From assembly GCF_019977315.1 (NCBI RefSeq), contig NZ_AP024652.1, forward strand, positions 3,100,001 to 3,164,000: 64,000 nt of DNA. The letters are read 5' to 3'. The translations under genes were made by a program, and so were the position numbers. The first letter of the stretch is position 1, and each line of letters starts with the position of its first letter. A model generated the notes under the pieces. It was not told the origin of the DNA. It made no database searches and saw only the letters and a program-made list of their open reading frames with translations. Origin of the DNA: Arthrobacter sp. StoSoilB22 (lineage in GTDB: Bacteria > Actinomycetota > Actinomycetes > Actinomycetales > Micrococcaceae). Positions 16,171-23,505 of this stretch are shown here, piece after piece.

Positions 16171-16671
16171 CTAGTAGCGCTTGGACGCCTGCGGATTGGC
16201 TGCGAGTTCCGCTTCAACCTGCGCGTGGAATTTCTTCTCCACGATGAAGGACAGCAAGGGGATGACTCCACCAAGTGCCAAAAGGATCATTTTGGAGAAC
16301 GGCCAGCGCATGAGCGACCACAAGCGGAAGTTGGAGACCAGGTAAACCACGTACATCCAACCGTGCACAATCAGAATCGAGATGGAAATGTTGAAGCCGC
16401 CAATGACGCCCTTGGGTTCGGATTCAGCGAAACCGAAGCCAAACGGCTGGCCCGTCACTGCGTTCGTTCCGCCCGCGAAGAGCGAGACGCCAAAGCCGTA
16501 ACGGGCAATCAATTCAGCGCACAGCAGGAGAAGCATGGCACCCGTGAGGTAGGCCATGACCTTGTAGAACTTCAACGCCGAACGAATTTGCGCTTCCGTC
16601 CCGCCGAAACGCCGCTTCCTGGGCTTGGGTCCGGACTGTTCGGGCTGGATAGCCGGTTTTGGCTCAATCAT
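16171..16671 (-). CDS. DUF3817 integral membrane protein
   Basis: A 166-residue protein with a basic, proline-rich N-terminus and about four hydrophobic segments: VMAYLTGAMLLLLCAELIA, ISISILIVHGWMYVVYLV, and ILLALGGVIPLLSFIVEKKF, with the DUF3817 pattern of a Tyr/His-containing helix (IVHGWMYVVYLVSNF). The family has no established function. Its ATG overlaps the SURF1 stop by 4 bases (ATGA), so it is translationally coupled to the cytochrome oxidase assembly factor, hinting at a respiratory-chain role. Confidence 0.85.
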   Translation of the reverse strand: MIEPKPAIQPEQSGPKPRKRRFGGTEAQIRSALKFYKVMAYLTGAMLLLLCAELIARYGFGVSLFAGGTNAVTGQPFGFGFAESEPKGVIGGFNISISILIVHGWMYVVYLVSNFRLWSLMRWPFSKMILLALGGVIPLLSFIVEKKFHAQVEAELAANPQASKRY

Positions 16672-17537
16672 TGCTGCACCTTTTGTTCTGGCTCTGGGTT
16701 TGTAGGTTCTGTAGTTGCCTCGGGGTGGCCTGCCTGGTCCAAGTCGTCATCGGCGAATTCGTCGTCGAATTCGTCCTCTTCCAAGTCCCGCCGGTAGTCG
16801 TCCTTCACCAGGCGCCACCAGATGAAGATCGAGAAACCGGCAAAGACAACCCATTCCACCGCATAGAAGAGGTTCAGCCAGTTGACCTGCTCCGCAGGAG
16901 GCTGGGGAGGAATGTTCAGTGCCTTGACGTCATCTCCGAGGGGAATTTGCGCGCCTCCGGCCACCTCCGTGGTAGCTGCGATAAAGCCCTGGTAGCTGGA
17001 AACTTCCCATTTATTGATGAGTTCCGCCGTTGAGACTGCGGACGCGCGGTCCGGGCCGGCGTCGACGTTTGGAAGCGGCGCTTCGGACGGGATGAGGCGG
17101 CCCGTCACGGTGATGGTTCCCGACGGCGGCGGGCCGGCTTGGGCGGCATCCGCCACCCACCCGCGGGCTACCGGAATCCACGTCTTGGGTGAGGCACCAG
17201 CGCCCTTGAGCGTGGGGGCGTCATTGACGGCAAAGGCGGAGACGATCCAGAAGCCCTTTTGGTTGTTGTAGAGGCGGCCTTCAACCAGGACCTGCTTGCT
17301 GGGATCGTAGGTACCCGTGGCCGTGACCATCTGGTCCGAAACCGAGCCGGGAAAGAACTGGCCCGGTTGGAGGACGTCCACCAGGGGTTTCACTTCTTCG
17401 ATGCTGGACGGTGCCGGGGGCTCATGCTGGGCGGACCGGCTGAGCTGCCATTGGCTGAGCAGCACAAACACCCCGGACAACAGAAGCGCAAAGATCAGTC
17501 CTGCGATCCAGCGGGGTTTCAACGCGGTTTTCAACAC
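16668..17537 (-). CDS. SURF1-family cytochrome c oxidase assembly protein
   Basis: A 289-residue protein with the SURF1 layout: an N-terminal transmembrane helix (WIAGLIFALLLSGVFVLLSQWQLSR, with the family-typical WQ), an extracytoplasmic beta-rich domain (VTATGTYDPSKQVLVEGRLYNNQKGFWIVSAF, WIPVARGWV, VTGRLIPSEAP), and a second transmembrane helix near the C-terminus (LNLFYAVEWVVFAGFSIFIWW). A long acidic tail (about 45 residues, EEDEFDDEFADDDLD) is unusual but common in actinobacterial homologues. SURF1 helps insert heme a into cytochrome aa3 oxidase. The start is GTG 17535-17537, directly behind AAGGG. Confidence 0.88.
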   Translation of the reverse strand: MLKTALKPRWIAGLIFALLLSGVFVLLSQWQLSRSAQHEPPAPSSIEEVKPLVDVLQPGQFFPGSVSDQMVTATGTYDPSKQVLVEGRLYNNQKGFWIVSAFAVNDAPTLKGAGASPKTWIPVARGWVADAAQAGPPPSGTITVTGRLIPSEAPLPNVDAGPDRASAVSTAELINKWEVSSYQGFIAATTEVAGGAQIPLGDDVKALNIPPQPPAEQVNWLNLFYAVEWVVFAGFSIFIWWRLVKDDYRRDLEEDEFDDEFADDDLDQAGHPEATTEPTNPEPEQKVQQ

Positions 17538-17579
17538 CCCTTAACCGTACTTCGTCCGGCTGTAGAACAACGAAACGCC

Positions 17580-18068
17580 CTAGTGGTCGAAGAACACCAG
17601 GCTGGAGTTGATGAGCTCGGAGATGACTTCGGGGTCATGCGCCCGCCGGAGGGACTCGCGGAAGGACTCTTTGGACAGGGAGCGGGCCAGCGTGGCCAGA
17701 ACCTCGAGGTGGTCGGAGAAGGAACTGGCAGGCGTGGCGATCAGGAGGATCAGGGTTGCCGGACCGTCGGTGGCTCCGAAGTCCAAGGCATGGCCAAATT
17801 TGGTTACCCCTACGGCTATGGAGATCCTGTCCACGAATTCGCTGCGGGCATGCGGCAGACCGATGCCGCCCGGAAGGCCGGTGGCAAGCTGGTGCTCCCG
17901 TGAATGTACTTGCTCCAGGAAGCCCTCAAGGTTGGTAATCCTGCCGGCTGCATAGAGCCTGTGAGCCAGTTGCGCCGCGGCATCGATCTTGTCTTGGGCA
18001 ACAAGTTCAAGAATGACCGTATCCGGGGTTGTCAGTTCCGCATCGTACCGGTCAAGTGGTTCAGCCAA
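17580..18068 (-). CDS. PTS sugar-specific EIIA component, fructose/Ntr type
   Basis: A 162-residue single-domain EIIA of the fructose-mannitol/PtsN family. The phosphorylated histidine is His73 in GLPGGIGLPHARSEFV; the downstream IAVGVTKFGHALDFGATDGPATLILLIATPASSFSDHLEVLATLARSL is the second conserved block. No EIIB, EIIC, HPr or EI gene is nearby, so it is an orphan that either serves a permease encoded elsewhere or regulates. It starts 47 bases after the glpD stop on the same strand, so it may be co-expressed with glycerol-3-phosphate oxidation. Confidence 0.88.
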   Translation of the reverse strand: MAEPLDRYDAELTTPDTVILELVAQDKIDAAAQLAHRLYAAGRITNLEGFLEQVHSREHQLATGLPGGIGLPHARSEFVDRISIAVGVTKFGHALDFGATDGPATLILLIATPASSFSDHLEVLATLARSLSKESFRESLRRAHDPEVISELINSSLVFFDH

Positions 18069-18115
18069 GTTGTGTTCCCTCCGTGTGGCCTGCAGGCCTC
18101 AATTCCTTGAGCTGG

Positions 18116-19870
18116 TCAGCGGAGGGGAACGATGTCATCCACTCCCATGCGCGCAGCATCGGCCGATTCGTCGTCGGGTTGCTGCTGACTAAGCCGTTCA
18201 GCTTCCACTCGCGCCAGGTAGTGCTTGATTTCGCTTTCGCGCTGAGTCTCGCTCCAGCCAAGGATTTCTCCCATCAGCTTAGCTACTACGGGCGCGGCAG
18301 ACACACCCCGGTCCCATGCTTCGATGGAGATGCGGGTGCGGCGGGTCAAGACGTCGTCAACGTGCCGTGCGCCCTCATGGGTTGCTGCATAGACGACTTC
18401 GGCAGCCAAGTAGTCATCCGCACCGGGAAGAGGCTCCCCCAATTCGGGTCGGGCGGCGATGATTTCCAGAACTTCGGGGGTCATGGAGCCAAAACGGTTG
18501 AGCAGGTGCTCCACCCGCGCCACATGCACTCCCGCCTGTTCCGCCAACCTGCCGCGCCGGTTCCATGCGGCTTTGAATCCCTCGGCGCCGAGCAGCGGAA
18601 TGGTTTCGGTGCAGCTGGATGGAACACGTTCATCCATGGCCCTTGTTGCCTCGTCCACGGCATCTTTGGCCATGACCCGGTAGGTTGTGTATTTCCCCCC
18701 GGCTACCACCACGAGTCCGGGCACTGGATGCGCCACTACGTGCTCGCGGGACAACTTGGCGGTGGAGTCATTGTCCCCGGCCAGCAACGGGCGGAGGCCT
18801 GCGTAAACGCCTTCCACGTCCTCACGGGTCAGCGGGCGCTTGAGGACCTTGTTGACATGTTCCAGCACATAATCGATGTCCTTGCTGGAAGCTGCCGGGT
18901 GGGCTTTGTCCAGCGTCCAATCCGTATCAGTAGTGCCGATAATCCAGTGCCGACCCCAAGGGATCACAAAGAGCACTGATTTCTCCGTGCGAAGAATCAG
19001 CCCGACGGTGGACTGGAACCGGTCGCGCGGCACCACAAGGTGGATTCCCTTGGACGCGCGGACCTTGAGCTGGCCACGGTCGGTCACCATAGCCTGCGTT
19101 TCGTCAGTCCAGACGCCAGTGGCGTTGACCACTTGCTTGGCCCGTATCTCGAAGACGCTACCGTCCTCCTGGTTTTCCACCTTGGCCCCAACAACGCGTT
19201 CCCCTTCACGGAGGAAGTCCACCACACGTACGCGATTCGCTGCGTGGGCTCCATAGTGTGCCGCGGTCCTTACGACGTTGACCACCAGACGCGCATCGTC
19301 TACCTGTGCGTCGTAATAGCGGATGGAACCTACGAAGGCATCTTCCTTGAGGCTGGGAGCCGCGCGGAGGGTTCCACGCCGGAACAGGTGCTTATGCATG
19401 GGGACGCCCCGGCTGTTGCCGGACGTCAAACCCAGAGTGTCATAGAGCATAATCCCAGCACCCACATACGGGCGCTCCCAGATACGGCGGGTCAGTGGGT
19501 ACAGAAAAGGTACTGGGCGCACCAGGTGCGGTGCGATGCGCTGTATCAGCAGCCCCCGCTCTTGGAGCGCTTCCTGGACGAGGCCAAAATCCAGCATCTC
19601 CAAATACCGCAGTCCGCCGTGAATGAGCTTTGAGGATCGGGACGACGTACCGGACGACCAGTCCCTTGCCTCCACGATGCCTACGGTGAGGCCACGCGTC
19701 ACGGCATCCAAAGCCGCACCGGCGCCCACCACACCGCCCCCGACAATCAGGATGTCGAGCTCTTTGCCCGCCTGGGCGGTGGACTTTAAGACTTCGATTG
19801 ATGCGGCGCGGGATTCCGGGCTTAGTGCTCCCGGTGAATTCACCTGTGGACCGCCTGCGACATTGCTCAT
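18116..19870 (-). CDS. glpD: Aerobic glycerol-3-phosphate dehydrogenase
   Basis: A 584-residue FAD enzyme that oxidises sn-glycerol-3-phosphate to dihydroxyacetone phosphate and passes electrons to menaquinone at the membrane. It has the FAD-binding ILIVGGGVVGAGAALDAVTRGL, SSRSSKLIHGGLRYLEMLDFGLVQEAL, and IGTTDTDW, AGLRPLL and VVAGGKYTTYRVMAKDAVD motifs of GlpD/GlpA. The ATG at 19868-19870 is preceded by GGAGGGG. Upstream GGTAG-TCCC-CTACC (19898-19911) is a small inverted repeat that could be an operator. EIIA follows downstream. Confidence 0.95.
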   Translation of the reverse strand: MSNVAGGPQVNSPGALSPESRAASIEVLKSTAQAGKELDILIVGGGVVGAGAALDAVTRGLTVGIVEARDWSSGTSSRSSKLIHGGLRYLEMLDFGLVQEALQERGLLIQRIAPHLVRPVPFLYPLTRRIWERPYVGAGIMLYDTLGLTSGNSRGVPMHKHLFRRGTLRAAPSLKEDAFVGSIRYYDAQVDDARLVVNVVRTAAHYGAHAANRVRVVDFLREGERVVGAKVENQEDGSVFEIRAKQVVNATGVWTDETQAMVTDRGQLKVRASKGIHLVVPRDRFQSTVGLILRTEKSVLFVIPWGRHWIIGTTDTDWTLDKAHPAASSKDIDYVLEHVNKVLKRPLTREDVEGVYAGLRPLLAGDNDSTAKLSREHVVAHPVPGLVVVAGGKYTTYRVMAKDAVDEATRAMDERVPSSCTETIPLLGAEGFKAAWNRRGRLAEQAGVHVARVEHLLNRFGSMTPEVLEIIAARPELGEPLPGADDYLAAEVVYAATHEGARHVDDVLTRRTRISIEAWDRGVSAAPVVAKLMGEILGWSETQRESEIKHYLARVEAERLSQQQPDDESADAARMGVDDIVPLR

Positions 19871-19952
19871 CGGACCCCTCCTCAAACGCAACAGCTTGGT
19901 AGTCCCCTACCCTACTTGCTGCTCGCCGCCTTGGGCAGGGGCTCCCGGAGGC

Positions 19953-21086
19953 TTAGCCGAGATACGGCGAGACGACGACGTCCACCCGCTGGAACTCTTT
20001 CAGGTCCGAGTAGCCGGTGGTCGCCATCGAGCGGCGCAGGGCGCCAATCAGGTTGGACGTTCCATCGGTATGGTGGCCTGGTCCGAACAGGACCTCCTCA
20101 AGCGGGCCCACGGTGCCCACGTTGACGCGGTCACCACGCGGAGACTCGAGGTGGTGGGCTTCCGGACCCCAGTGCCAGCCACGGCCAGGGGCTTCTTCGG
20201 CGCGGGCAAGGGCGCTTCCGAGCATTACGGCATCCGCACCCATGGCGATTGCCTTGACGATGTCGCCGGAGCTGCCCATGCCGCCGTCGGCAATGACGTG
20301 GACGTACCGTCCGCCGGACTCGTCCATGTAGTCGCGGCGGGCGGCAGCGACGTCGGAGATAGCGGAAGCCATGGGTGAATGTATACCCAACGCACGGCGG
20401 GTGGTGCTTGTGGCGCCGCCTCCAAATCCGACCAGGACGCCGGCAGCACCTGTTCGCATCAAGTGAAGGGCAGGGGTATATCCGGCTGCACCGCCAACGA
20501 TGACGGGAACATCAAGTTCGTAGATGAACTGCTTGAGGTTGAGCGGTTCGTGGTTCTTGGAGACATGCTCGGCTGAGACGGTGGTGCCACGAATAACAAA
20601 GATGTCGACGCCGGCAGCCACCACAGTCTTGTAGTGCTCCTGGGTGCGCTGCGGCGTGAGGGAACCGGCTACGGTCACGCCCGCGGCGCGGATCTCAGCC
20701 AGGCGGGAGCTGATGAGTTCCGGCTGCACGGGAGCCTGGTACAAGTCCTGCATGCGCCGGGTGACGGCTGGGCTACTGGTCTCGTCCGCCAGGGCGGCGA
20801 TCTCGTCGAGCACCTTCTGCGGGTCTTCGTACCGGGTCCACAGTCCTTCAAGGTCCAGGACACCCAGCCCGCCCAAGCGCCCCAAGGCGATGGCGGACTC
20901 AGGTGACATCACAGAGTCCATGGGCGCGGCGATGACGGGCATGTCGAACTTGTAGGCGTCGATCTGCCACGAAACCGAGACGTCCTTCGGATCACGCGTC
21001 CGTCGGTTGGGAACGATCGCGATGTCATCCAGGGAGTAGGCACGACGCCCACGCTTGCCACGGCCAATCTCAATCTCATAAGTCAC
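19953..21086 (-). CDS. guaB3: GuaB3, IMP dehydrogenase-family protein
   Basis: A 377-residue (beta/alpha)8 barrel of the IMPDH/GMP reductase family without CBS domains. The N-terminus reads YEIEIGRGKRGRRAYSLDDIAIVPNRRTRD, typical of actinobacterial GuaB3. Phosphate-binding glycines are present (IADGGMGSSGDIVKAIAMGADAVMLGS). The loop that holds the catalytic cysteine in GuaB (GPGSICTTR) is GGGATSTTR here, with Ser227 in place of Cys, as I recall for GuaB3 generally. Its activity is therefore not simply inferred from GuaB. The start is GTG. In Mycobacterium guaB2 and guaB3 are adjacent; here about 4.4 kb separates them. Confidence 0.9.
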   Translation of the reverse strand: MTYEIEIGRGKRGRRAYSLDDIAIVPNRRTRDPKDVSVSWQIDAYKFDMPVIAAPMDSVMSPESAIALGRLGGLGVLDLEGLWTRYEDPQKVLDEIAALADETSSPAVTRRMQDLYQAPVQPELISSRLAEIRAAGVTVAGSLTPQRTQEHYKTVVAAGVDIFVIRGTTVSAEHVSKNHEPLNLKQFIYELDVPVIVGGAAGYTPALHLMRTGAAGVLVGFGGGATSTTRRALGIHSPMASAISDVAAARRDYMDESGGRYVHVIADGGMGSSGDIVKAIAMGADAVMLGSALARAEEAPGRGWHWGPEAHHLESPRGDRVNVGTVGPLEEVLFGPGHHTDGTSNLIGALRRSMATTGYSDLKEFQRVDVVVSPYLG

Positions 21087-21185
21087 GGCTCTTACTTTAC
21101 TGGACCCCTCCCGGAACCCCGATTCGAGGAATCAAGTGTGTCCCCGGCAACGGAAGCATCCCCGCGCGTGCCGGGCAGCTTTCCA

Positions 21186-21205
21186 CATGGGCAGGGCTGC
21201 CCATG
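21186..21205 (+). promoter_or_regulatory. Inverted repeat upstream of the WXG100 gene
   Basis: CATGGGCA-GGGC-TGCCCATG is a perfect 8-bp inverted repeat in the 180-base region between divergent guaB3 and the WXG100 gene. It could be an operator or a leader hairpin; no T-tract follows. Confidence 0.35.
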
Positions 21206-21267
21206 GCAGAGGCCCGGACGCATCCGATAGCCTGCGAAACCATACGCACATCTTGCAAGGGGGAACC

Positions 21268-22167
21268 ATGGCGCCTGGGTTATACGGAGCCGACATTGAA
21301 CAGCTCAACTCGCTATCCCAACAAATGGGACAAGCGGGAAGCCGGCTCCAGAACCAGGAACTCCAGGTCAATGGCCTGATCTCGGGCGTTGCGTGGAAGG
21401 GAGCCGACGGCGAGCGCTTTCGCCGCGAATGGAACAGCACCCTGCGGCCTATGTTGCACAGGGCCTCCCGTTCCTTGGATGACGCCTCCAGAATGCTGCG
21501 CGCCCAGGCTGATGAACAGCAAAAGGCCAGCACCCAGGGCGGGTCCTCCAGCGGAGGGTCTACGGAGGCCAACAGCCCGCAGGCTCCCGGCGGCACTGTC
21601 AACGACGACACCGCGACCACTGGGTGGGAGGGGCTGTTGGGCGTCACCGGCAGCCAGGGTTGGTGGGCCGGCAACGCCCTCGTCACCGCCAGCGGTTTGG
21701 CGACGGACTCAATTCTTACCCAGATGGCCAAGGGCGGGTTGGTCACGGAACTGACCCGGTGGCCTTGGCTCAGTGCCCAGTACGGCCAGGCGGCAGGCGC
21801 CGGGTATGTCAGGGGCACCCAACTGCTCAACGGCAGTTCAATGCTCGGGCGGTTGTCGGGGGCCTTGGGCTTTGTCACCGGCGGAATTCAGGTCTACCAG
21901 GGTATCCAGACGGGTCATCCCGGAATGGCGGTGGACGGCGGAATCTCCGCCGCGTTGGCCGTGGGTAGCTTTTTTCCGGTGGTTGGCCCTGCCTGCGCCA
22001 TCGCCGGCATCGCCTGGGGTGGCTTGGGCCTCCTGGCGACGAACATGGGCTACGACTCCGCGTCCTCCATGATCGCTGATGGCGCAGAACATGTCTGGGA
22101 AGGAGCACAGGACGCCGCCGGAGCAATAGCCGACGGCGCAAAGAAGGTCTGGGGATGGCTTACATGA
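21268..22167 (+). CDS. WXG100-like protein with glycine-rich hydrophobic C-terminus
   Basis: A 299-residue protein. Residues 1-88 form two predicted helices with the turn VAWKGADGERFRREW (W43-K-G45), the WXG100/ESX signature, so type VII-type secretion is likely. A Ser/Gly/Thr-rich linker (89-118) follows. Residues 120-265 are hydrophobic and glycine-rich (FVTGGIQVYQGIQTG, GGISAALAVGSFFPVVGPACAIAGIAWGGLGLLA), resembling glycine-zipper membrane-inserting segments. The end (WEGAQDAAGAIADGAKKVWGWL) is a small amphipathic helix. ATG 21268 follows AAGGGGGAA. It starts a three-gene plus-strand cassette between guaB3 and the ABC exporter. No ESX core genes are in the window. Secreted effector or cell-envelope role is inference. 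Confidence 0.7.
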   Translation: MAPGLYGADIEQLNSLSQQMGQAGSRLQNQELQVNGLISGVAWKGADGERFRREWNSTLRPMLHRASRSLDDASRMLRAQADEQQKASTQGGSSSGGSTEANSPQAPGGTVNDDTATTGWEGLLGVTGSQGWWAGNALVTASGLATDSILTQMAKGGLVTELTRWPWLSAQYGQAAGAGYVRGTQLLNGSSMLGRLSGALGFVTGGIQVYQGIQTGHPGMAVDGGISAALAVGSFFPVVGPACAIAGIAWGGLGLLATNMGYDSASSMIADGAEHVWEGAQDAAGAIADGAKKVWGWLT

Positions 22168-22216
22168 TCGCGCCACTTCCTACACTGGACAGAGCAACCC
22201 ATAACAGAAGGCAGAA

Positions 22217-22846
22217 ATGACCACCCAGACAGAAGAAACCCAGGCATTGCTCATCACCGAACACGAGCTCATCGCCCTCATTGCGCTGGCCGGCACCGAC
22301 GGCGCACTGAAATGCCAGACCCTCTTCCGCCTCGATCACGCCGCCGGGTCGCCGCTGGAACAGGCCGGTGTTGCCACGCTGTTGGAACGTGGGTTGATGA
22401 AGATCGAAAACGACGCACTCCTGCCGGTTGGGCCGGCCGCCACCGTTACGGCTGTCCTGGCGGATGCCACGGCATGGCTGGAAACAGCCCTGGTCACCCC
22501 GGCCTCGGAACACGTTTCCTTCATGTTCGGCGCCGAGCAGGGTGCCCTGTTGCTCAATCTGAGCAAGTACGGCGTTCACGAGCTGCACCCCATTACGGGC
22601 TCCGAAGGTATGGTCACCACCGCAGTGCAGATGGCTGACTATTACCTGAATCAGGCGCCGGACGGCTTTCCCGCGGCCGCAACTACCCGCCGGCACTTCA
22701 ACGACGGAACCTCCCGAGCGGTGCACGTCAAAGCTGAGGCCGACGGTTCCCTGTCAATCGCTGCGGGCGAAGGCGAAAATCTCGACTCTACGGCCCTAAC
22801 GCGTGATCAACTCGACGCACGGGTCCGCGCAGGCTTGGAGCGATAG
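22217..22846 (+). CDS. Unknown protein of the WXG100 cassette
   Basis: A 209-residue soluble protein I do not recognise. The first part (LLITEHELIALIALAGTDGALKCQTLFRLD ... VATLLERGLMKIEND) looks like a winged-helix-like or helical bundle region, followed by a mixed alpha/beta region (HVSFMFGAEQGALLLNLSKYGVHELHPI) and an acidic C-terminus. There is no signal peptide or transmembrane helix. The overall layout and neighbours make an EspG-like ESX chaperone or an immunity factor conceivable, but no diagnostic motif supports either. It starts 49 bases after the WXG100 gene behind AGAAGG and ends 5 bases before the membrane-protein gene. Confidence 0.6.
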   Translation: MTTQTEETQALLITEHELIALIALAGTDGALKCQTLFRLDHAAGSPLEQAGVATLLERGLMKIENDALLPVGPAATVTAVLADATAWLETALVTPASEHVSFMFGAEQGALLLNLSKYGVHELHPITGSEGMVTTAVQMADYYLNQAPDGFPAAATTRRHFNDGTSRAVHVKAEADGSLSIAAGEGENLDSTALTRDQLDARVRAGLER

Positions 22847-22851
22847 CCCCG

Positions 22852-23502
22852 GTGAGCTACCAGTCAGGCCCTGCACCGCTTTACCACTCAGACCGTTCCC
22901 TTGACTATTGGCTTTCCCCGGAGCTCTCGGCCATCACCCCGACGAATGCGCGTTCCCGCCTGCGTGAGCTCGCCAGCGCCCGGGGAGCTTACATGGGCGC
23001 GTGGGCTGCGGGAATCGGAGTGGGCGGGTTCCTTGTCCTCCTGGGTGTAGTCCTAGCTGTTCGGTTCGGCACCCCGGTAACGCTGGCTGCCCTCGGCATT
23101 CCCGGCGCAGCCCTCGCCGTCCTGTGCGGAATCTACTTCGCGCGGGTTAGGAACCGGTTGCCACGGACAGACCGGGCGCTGGTCAATCGTGGTCCTGGAA
23201 ACCTGCGCGGTGCATTCTCTTTTGTGGCGTTCGTCCTGCTCGTCTTCACGGGACTGTTTGCTTTCACGGCCAAACCGTCCACCTGGCAGGATCCTGCCGC
23301 GCTGCTAACGCTGGTTACGGTTCTTGCCTTCATGGTGTCGCTCCTGGTGGTTGGGATCATCGTCCCGGCCACCATCGCGGGCCGTTCGAGGGAGTCGCTT
23401 CGCCGCAAGGCTGCAACTGATCCCCACTTCCGGGCGCTTCTGGAGCAGGACCTCGCCACGTGGCGTGATCCCTACGGCAACGCAGGATACGGCCCGCTCT
23501 AA
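22852..23502 (+). CDS. Four-helix membrane protein of the WXG100 cassette
   Basis: A 216-residue protein with four predicted transmembrane helices: AYMGAWAAGIGVGGFLVLLGVVLAV, VTLAALGIPGAALAVLCGIYFA, GAFSFVAFVLLVFTGLFAFTA and LLTLVTVLAFMVSLLVVGIIVPATI. Both ends are soluble; the C-terminal tail ends in YGNAGYGPL. I recognise no family. The start is GTG 22852, 5 bases after the preceding stop, so the two are translationally linked. By analogy with membrane immunity proteins paired to pore-forming type VII toxins it could protect the producer, but this is a guess from context. Confidence 0.65.
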   Translation: MSYQSGPAPLYHSDRSLDYWLSPELSAITPTNARSRLRELASARGAYMGAWAAGIGVGGFLVLLGVVLAVRFGTPVTLAALGIPGAALAVLCGIYFARVRNRLPRTDRALVNRGPGNLRGAFSFVAFVLLVFTGLFAFTAKPSTWQDPAALLTLVTVLAFMVSLLVVGIIVPATIAGRSRESLRRKAATDPHFRALLEQDLATWRDPYGNAGYGPL

Positions 23503-23505
23503 GCC

